Source of the DNA: SIG452 sp045638525
GTDB lineage: Bacteria > Bacillota > Clostridia > UMGS1840
NCBI GenBank assembly: GCA_045638525.1
Contig: JAZUBQ010000008.1
Span: 1 to 64,000 of the forward strand
Direction: 5' to 3'
Length of the DNA: 64,000 bases
Each line of letters starts with the position of its first letter. Position 1 is the first letter of the stretch. The notes below the pieces were generated by a model that did no database searches, was not told where the DNA came from, and was given only the letters and a program-made list of their open reading frames with translations. A program made the translations under genes and the position numbers. Shown in pieces: positions 60,338 through 64,000 of the stretch.

Positions 60338-61462
60338 TTAGTTTAAGCCGCTAATCCAATCCGGAATATCCAGAGCTTCTTCTCTTTTTTCAGGAGCGGA
60401 AGAAGTCTGCATAAAAGAAGGAGTTTCTACTACAGGAGTTGCAGCAGGTTTTTTTTCTTCCACTTTCGGGGTTCCGAAATGAGGAATGTTAAAGTGATCA
60501 CGGAAAACTTCGTTGGAAGCAAAGCCGGTTGCGATAACAGTAACTTTGATTTCGTCTTTCATACTTTCGTCGATGACTGCGCCGAAAATAAGGTTTGCAT
60601 CCGGATCTACATGTTCCTGAACCAAAGATGCCGCCTGGCTTGCTTCGATTAAGGACATATTCGGACCACCGGTAATGTTAACCAACACGCCTTTTGCACC
60701 GTCGATTGAGGTTTCAAGCAAGGGGCTGGAGATCGCCGCTCTTGCAGCTTCTTCTGCTTTGTTTTCACCACTTGCATGACCGGAACCCATGTGTGCATAA
60801 CCGGTGTTTTTCATAATGGTTTTTACGTCAGCAAAGTCACAGTTAATTAAACCGGGAACTACGATTACGTCGGAAATCCCCTGAACACCCTGACGCAAAA
60901 CATCATCAGCAATGCGGAAAGAGTCTTTTAAGGTGGTGCTTTTATCAACCAGACTTAACAGTTTATCATTAGGGATAACGATTAACGCATCCACAAATTC
61001 TTTTAAATTTTCAACACCTTTTTTTGCTGCATTGGAACGTTTCATTCCTTCAAAAGCAAAGGGTTTGGTTACAACGCCGACGGTCAGAATTCCCATTTCT
61101 TTTGCTACGGAAGCAACAACGGGAGCTGCTCCGGTACCGGTTCCGCCACCCATACCTGCAGCGATGAATACCATGTCAGCACCTTTTAATGCCTGAGCAA
61201 TTTCTTCTTTGTTTTCTTCAGCGGATTTTTCGCCGATTTCGGGGTTTGCACCTGCACCCAGACCTTTAGTGATTTTTTCACCGATTCTTAATTTGGTGTG
61301 CGCTTTGGAATTATGTAACGCCTGATTGTCGGTGTTGATTGCCACAAATTCAACTTTATCCATATTGTGGTCTACCATGGTGTTTACGGCATTGTTCCCT
61401 GCGCCGCCGACTCCCACAACTTTAATTTTTGCAAAGGAGTCCAATTCGTTCTGGTATGCCAT
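60338..61462 (-). CDS. ftsZ: Cell division protein FtsZ
   Basis: A 374-residue bacterial tubulin. KVVGVGGAGNNAVN (about 15-28), GGGTGTG (105-111) in the GTP-binding loop, then the T7-type NCDFADVKTIM. After a short linker (about 320-360) comes the C-terminal peptide DIPDWISGLN that binds partner proteins. It polymerises into the Z ring. I chose ATG 61462 behind AGGAGG; a longer in-frame start would lie upstream of that site. No ftsA lies in the usual place just upstream. Confidence 0.97.
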   Translation of the reverse strand: MAYQNELDSFAKIKVVGVGGAGNNAVNTMVDHNMDKVEFVAINTDNQALHNSKAHTKLRIGEKITKGLGAGANPEIGEKSAEENKEEIAQALKGADMVFIAAGMGGGTGTGAAPVVASVAKEMGILTVGVVTKPFAFEGMKRSNAAKKGVENLKEFVDALIVIPNDKLLSLVDKSTTLKDSFRIADDVLRQGVQGISDVIVVPGLINCDFADVKTIMKNTGYAHMGSGHASGENKAEEAARAAISSPLLETSIDGAKGVLVNITGGPNMSLIEASQAASLVQEHVDPDANLIFGAVIDESMKDEIKVTVIATGFASNEVFRDHFNIPHFGTPKVEEKKPAATPVVETPSFMQTSSAPEKREEALDIPDWISGLN

Positions 61463-61646
61463 ATCAAAATACCTCCTGACAAATTCTATCTCGGATTCTG
61501 CAGTTTTTTGCAGAAATACACGCAATTATACATTTTATTCTCTCATTATAACATTAATTTTTTAAAAAAGCAAGTCTATTCGAAAAAAAACTGAAAAAAT
61601 TTCAAAATAACCGATGGTGCTCTGAGTTCGGACACGCTGTTGTGTT

Positions 61647-62033
61647 TTATGATTCGGAATTTGGAGTGATTTCATCAATGGAAAGCTGTTTGTTGCGTTT
61701 ATCCAACTTGTCCACATAATGTAAACGGATGATTGCAAAATTCTGAAACAGTCTGGTTCCGAATACCACAACAACTGCCACATATAAATCCAGTCCCAAT
61801 TTTTCACCCAGGAAAATAATGAATGCCGCCAAAAGGGCATTGCAGAAAAATCCGGATAAGAAAATCATCATAGAAAACCGTTTGTTTAAGTTGGCAGACA
61901 TTCCTCCAAGCACCGAATCCAATGCAGCTAAAATGGAAATAGCCACATAAACGGAATAGGAAGGATTGATATTCCAGGGAATCAAAAATGCTGCCAAACA
62001 ACCAATCAAAAGACCTAAAATGGGAATCAGCAT
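61647..62033 (-). CDS. sbp: Small basic protein family (Sbp) membrane protein
   Basis: A 128-residue membrane protein with three to four helices: LIPILGLLIGCLAAFLIP, YVAISILAALDSVLGGMSA and FFCNALLAAFIIFLGEKLGLDLYVAVVVVFGTRLFQNFAIIRLHYV. This is the Sbp/DUF1290 family, typically found between DUF881 genes and ftsZ in Firmicutes. The role is unknown but it is thought to be linked to division. The gap to ftsZ is 184 nt. Confidence 0.92.
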   Translation of the reverse strand: MLIPILGLLIGCLAAFLIPWNINPSYSVYVAISILAALDSVLGGMSANLNKRFSMMIFLSGFFCNALLAAFIIFLGEKLGLDLYVAVVVVFGTRLFQNFAIIRLHYVDKLDKRNKQLSIDEITPNSES

Positions 62034-62051
62034 ACAAGATACCGCCTTTCG

Positions 62052-62780
62052 TTATTTCTTTACAGAGGTGGGGGTAGCGTATTTGAAATTAACTGCCCCT
62101 TTATATGCCGGAACAATGACGTGGTCCGACACTTTTACGTCCACTTCGCAATACGCTGCAATATCGGCAACCACACCGCCTTTAAAAAGTAAAGCTGATT
62201 CTAATGTTTTGGAATCACCGATTGCATTGATGATGAAGGGAGCGCCGGTTCTTACGTTGTTGATACTTAATACCGAACCGACACAGCGGACTTCTGAAAT
62301 CGAGGTGAGGCGTTCTCCGTTGATGGAAATGGCTTCGGCGCCTGCATCTTTTAACTCATTGATTACCAACAATAAGTCAGAATCGTGAAGCCAATACAGA
62401 CTTTCGGCTTCTCCGGGCAGAGGCGTTTTGGTTCCGTCACTCATTTTTACCACAACACCGGGACCTTCAACTTCTTTCATTCCTGCCAAAACTTCTGCGT
62501 TGTCCAGCTGTTCTTTTAAAAGCTTGGTCGTAGCGTTGGTATCGTTAATGGCATCTTTGTATTGATCCAAGTCGTTTTTGATGCGTTCATAATCCAGATA
62601 CAATGCTTCGTTTTTTTCTTTTTCTTTTTGATACATGCTCTGGATTTCTGCGGCACGAAGTCCGCTGATGGTGCCGGCACCGTTGTTTTTTTGAACACTG
62701 CGAAATTGCATGGTGATGGCAAATCCCAAAATCATACAAACCATACCCAGAGAAATCTGAACTTTCCATTTGTTATTCAT
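62052..62780 (-). CDS. DUF881 family protein (YlxW/YlxX-like)
   Basis: A 242-residue protein with one N-terminal membrane helix (about 8-27), a coiled-coil stretch (about 42-85; KEKNEALYLDYERIKNDLDQY) and the extracellular DUF881 domain with GPGVVVKMSDGTK, INELKDAGAEAISINGERL and GAPFIINAIG. Members occur in the division cluster of Gram-positives. I chose ATG 62780, which overlaps the ftsQ stop by 8 nt. Confidence 0.9.
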   Translation of the reverse strand: MNNKWKVQISLGMVCMILGFAITMQFRSVQKNNGAGTISGLRAAEIQSMYQKEKEKNEALYLDYERIKNDLDQYKDAINDTNATTKLLKEQLDNAEVLAGMKEVEGPGVVVKMSDGTKTPLPGEAESLYWLHDSDLLLVINELKDAGAEAISINGERLTSISEVRCVGSVLSINNVRTGAPFIINAIGDSKTLESALLFKGGVVADIAAYCEVDVKVSDHVIVPAYKGAVNFKYATPTSVKK

Positions 62781-63558
62781 CTTCTTTAAACACCGCCTTA
62801 TATTCATCAATAAATTCTACTGTTCCTGTTTTTCCGGCCGGAAGCTGATGGATGACTTCCTTGATAAATCGGATTTTATAGGAGGAATTTGTTCCCGCAC
62901 CGATATCACAGCGAATCCCGTTCTGGAAGTGAAGGAAAATTTCACTGTCTTCCAGTGACAGCTTGGCCACCATATCAATCATATTGTTTTCCGAGAGTTC
63001 TTTGGCAATCAAGAGTAACTGTTCAAAGGAGCTTGTCTGTCGGGTATCAATAATTTTACCCACTTCAAATTGTTCCACAAATACGCCTTCAATAATCGGA
63101 ACGCCGTATTTTCCGCTTTCGCTTGTGGTATCTAAAATTTTTCCGGTTTCATCAATTACAATGTACAACGACTCACCGCAGAGTACCTGTGACATAGGTT
63201 GACATTCTGACACAACGATGGAGACTCTGTTTGGATATTCCCGTATGATTTTGACATCTTTCACAAAGGAGAGTTCAGCAATTTCATCTTTCACCATTTG
63301 TTTGCTGAAGGTAAAGATGTTTTTTCCCACCTTTAAATTGGTGGCGTCAATCACTTTGGCAGACGTGAGTTGCTGTATTCCCGTTACATTGATTTCCTGG
63401 ATATCAAAAGCAGGCGTTAAAAGACCGATAGCAACAATCAATGCAATTAAAAACACATTGACAAGCACCACGGTTTTCAACACCTTATTCGGTTTTCGTT
63501 TTGTTTTTTTAGAACGCGGTTGGGCAAGGGAATTGCCCAACCCCATTGCATTTTTCAT
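62773..63558 (-). CDS. ftsQ: Cell division protein FtsQ/DivIB
   Basis: A 261-residue protein with a short basic cytoplasmic N-terminus (RSKKTKRKPNK), one membrane helix (about 28-50), a POTRA domain (about 52-122; FDIQEINVTGIQQLTSAKVID, SFVKDVKIIREYPNRVSIVVSE) and the beta domain (about 123-235). It holds the FtsB-FtsL complex at the septum. It overlaps the DUF881 gene by 8 nt and lies 78 nt after murA. Confidence 0.92.
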   Translation of the reverse strand: MKNAMGLGNSLAQPRSKKTKRKPNKVLKTVVLVNVFLIALIVAIGLLTPAFDIQEINVTGIQQLTSAKVIDATNLKVGKNIFTFSKQMVKDEIAELSFVKDVKIIREYPNRVSIVVSECQPMSQVLCGESLYIVIDETGKILDTTSESGKYGVPIIEGVFVEQFEVGKIIDTRQTSSFEQLLLIAKELSENNMIDMVAKLSLEDSEIFLHFQNGIRCDIGAGTNSSYKIRFIKEVIHQLPAGKTGTVEFIDEYKAVFKEDE

Positions 63559-63636
63559 TTACAAACCTCTTTTGATGGGAATTTAGATTCTTTGGAACAA
63601 GAATCCGTTTTATATATGATATATCGTAATACAGTT

Positions 63637-64000
63637 TTATGTTTGTTGTGTTAAAAACTGATAGTTTGTTTCGTTTGATAAGAGTTGACGTGCTGAAAAT
63701 GTGTTTGGTTCCGTATCGGACAAAATTTTTGCACGTGCGCCTACAGACTGCAATTTTCCAATGAGATTTTCATAACCACGGCAGATGTGGTGAACATCGT
63801 GAATACAGGTGGTTCCTTCGGCAGACAAAGCGGCAATCACCAAAGCGGCACCGGCACGAAGATCTTTTGCGTGTACGGTGGCTCCAAAAAGATGGTTGAC
63901 GCCTTTGACAACAGCGGTGTTATTGGAAACACAAATGTCAGCTCCCATTTTGATGAATTCACCGACGTGATTGTATCGGTTTTCAAAAATATTTTCCACA
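63637..64000 (-). CDS. murA: UDP-N-acetylglucosamine 1-carboxyvinyltransferase MurA (3' part, partial)
   Basis: The last 120 or so residues of an EPSP-synthase-fold enzyme: FENRYNHVGEFIKMGADICVSNNTAVVKGV, then AKDLRAGAALVIAAL and HHICRGYENLIGKL, all family motifs of MurA. It catalyses the first step of peptidoglycan precursor synthesis. The gene continues past the window end. It heads the visible division cluster and ends 78 nt before ftsQ. Confidence 0.95.
   Translation of the reverse strand, partial: VENIFENRYNHVGEFIKMGADICVSNNTAVVKGVNHLFGATVHAKDLRAGAALVIAALSAEGTTCIHDVHHICRGYENLIGKLQSVGARAKILSDTEPNTFSARQLLSNETNYQFLTQQT

Noticed and set aside
63218..63586. Long plus-strand frame opposite ftsQ
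   Set aside because: It is a shadow of the conserved ftsQ gene on the other strand and shows no ribosome site or family motif. Other long opposite-strand frames in the window were rejected for the same reason.

Overview
The window looks like a chromosomal segment of a low-GC, Gram-positive, endospore-lineage Clostridia (Bacillota), probably an uncultured gut type. I infer this from the WalRK pair, SpoIID- and SpoIIM-like proteins, DUF4364, the murA-ftsQ-DUF881-sbp-ftsZ division cluster, lipoteichoic-acid-synthase-like and SLH-domain surface proteins, strong SigA-type promoters (TTGACA-N17-TATAAT) and AGGAGG ribosome sites. I cannot name a genus. No phage or plasmid backbone is visible.

Layout. 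1-519: end of an rRNA operon (23S 3' end, 5S) followed by tRNA-Asn and tRNA-Glu. 520-1034: non-coding, with a string of small hairpins separated by an 8-bp motif (558-737). 1035-5388: an AT-rich accessory block. A tyrosine recombinase is followed by a 185-bp segment bounded by exact 24-bp inverted repeats that carries a near-consensus promoter pointing away from the next gene. Behind it lie a lipoprotein with a ComEC-like metallo-beta-lactamase domain, a DUF3006 protein, a YHYH/Ig-like surface protein and a small basic protein. I read this as a promoter-inversion (phase-variation) switch, seen here in the state where that promoter faces away from the surface operon. 5451-12730: an SGNH hydrolase with a palindromic operator, a GH172-like enzyme plus an FGGY kinase, and a run of membrane and envelope genes including an SLH/M15 peptidase.

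12932-31138: one long same-strand surface-polysaccharide locus. It has Pgl-type aminotransferase, initiating phosphosugar transferase and acetyltransferase, glycosyltransferases, a TviB/TviC-like dehydrogenase and epimerase, two tandem EpsG-like polymerases, a Wzx-type flippase, two LicD-family transferases with two TagD-like cytidylyltransferases, and a protein with a GDPD-like domain. Together they suggest a Wzx/Wzy-type glycan with a uronic acid and phosphoglycerol-like decoration. The locus shows gene duplication and a licD remnant.

31186-53904: mostly housekeeping genes. These are a SpoIID-like protein, mreB, mnmG, walRK, hslO, metK, an ABC-F ATPase, a cation exporter, a YgiQ-type radical SAM protein overlapping folD, rqcP, an LTA-synthase-like sulfatase, a Gfo/Idh oxidoreductase, yfcE-like and Nif3-like genes, a SpoIIM-like gene and ldh. 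A 130-bp palindromic repeat follows ldh. 54089-59763: a minus-strand operon of eight genes (HAD phosphatase, hflX, YigZ-like, mtaD-like, azlC, azlD, mntR-like and a short membrane protein that I add here). 60020-64000: a small DUF6514-like gene, then the division cluster on the minus strand, ending inside murA at the window edge.
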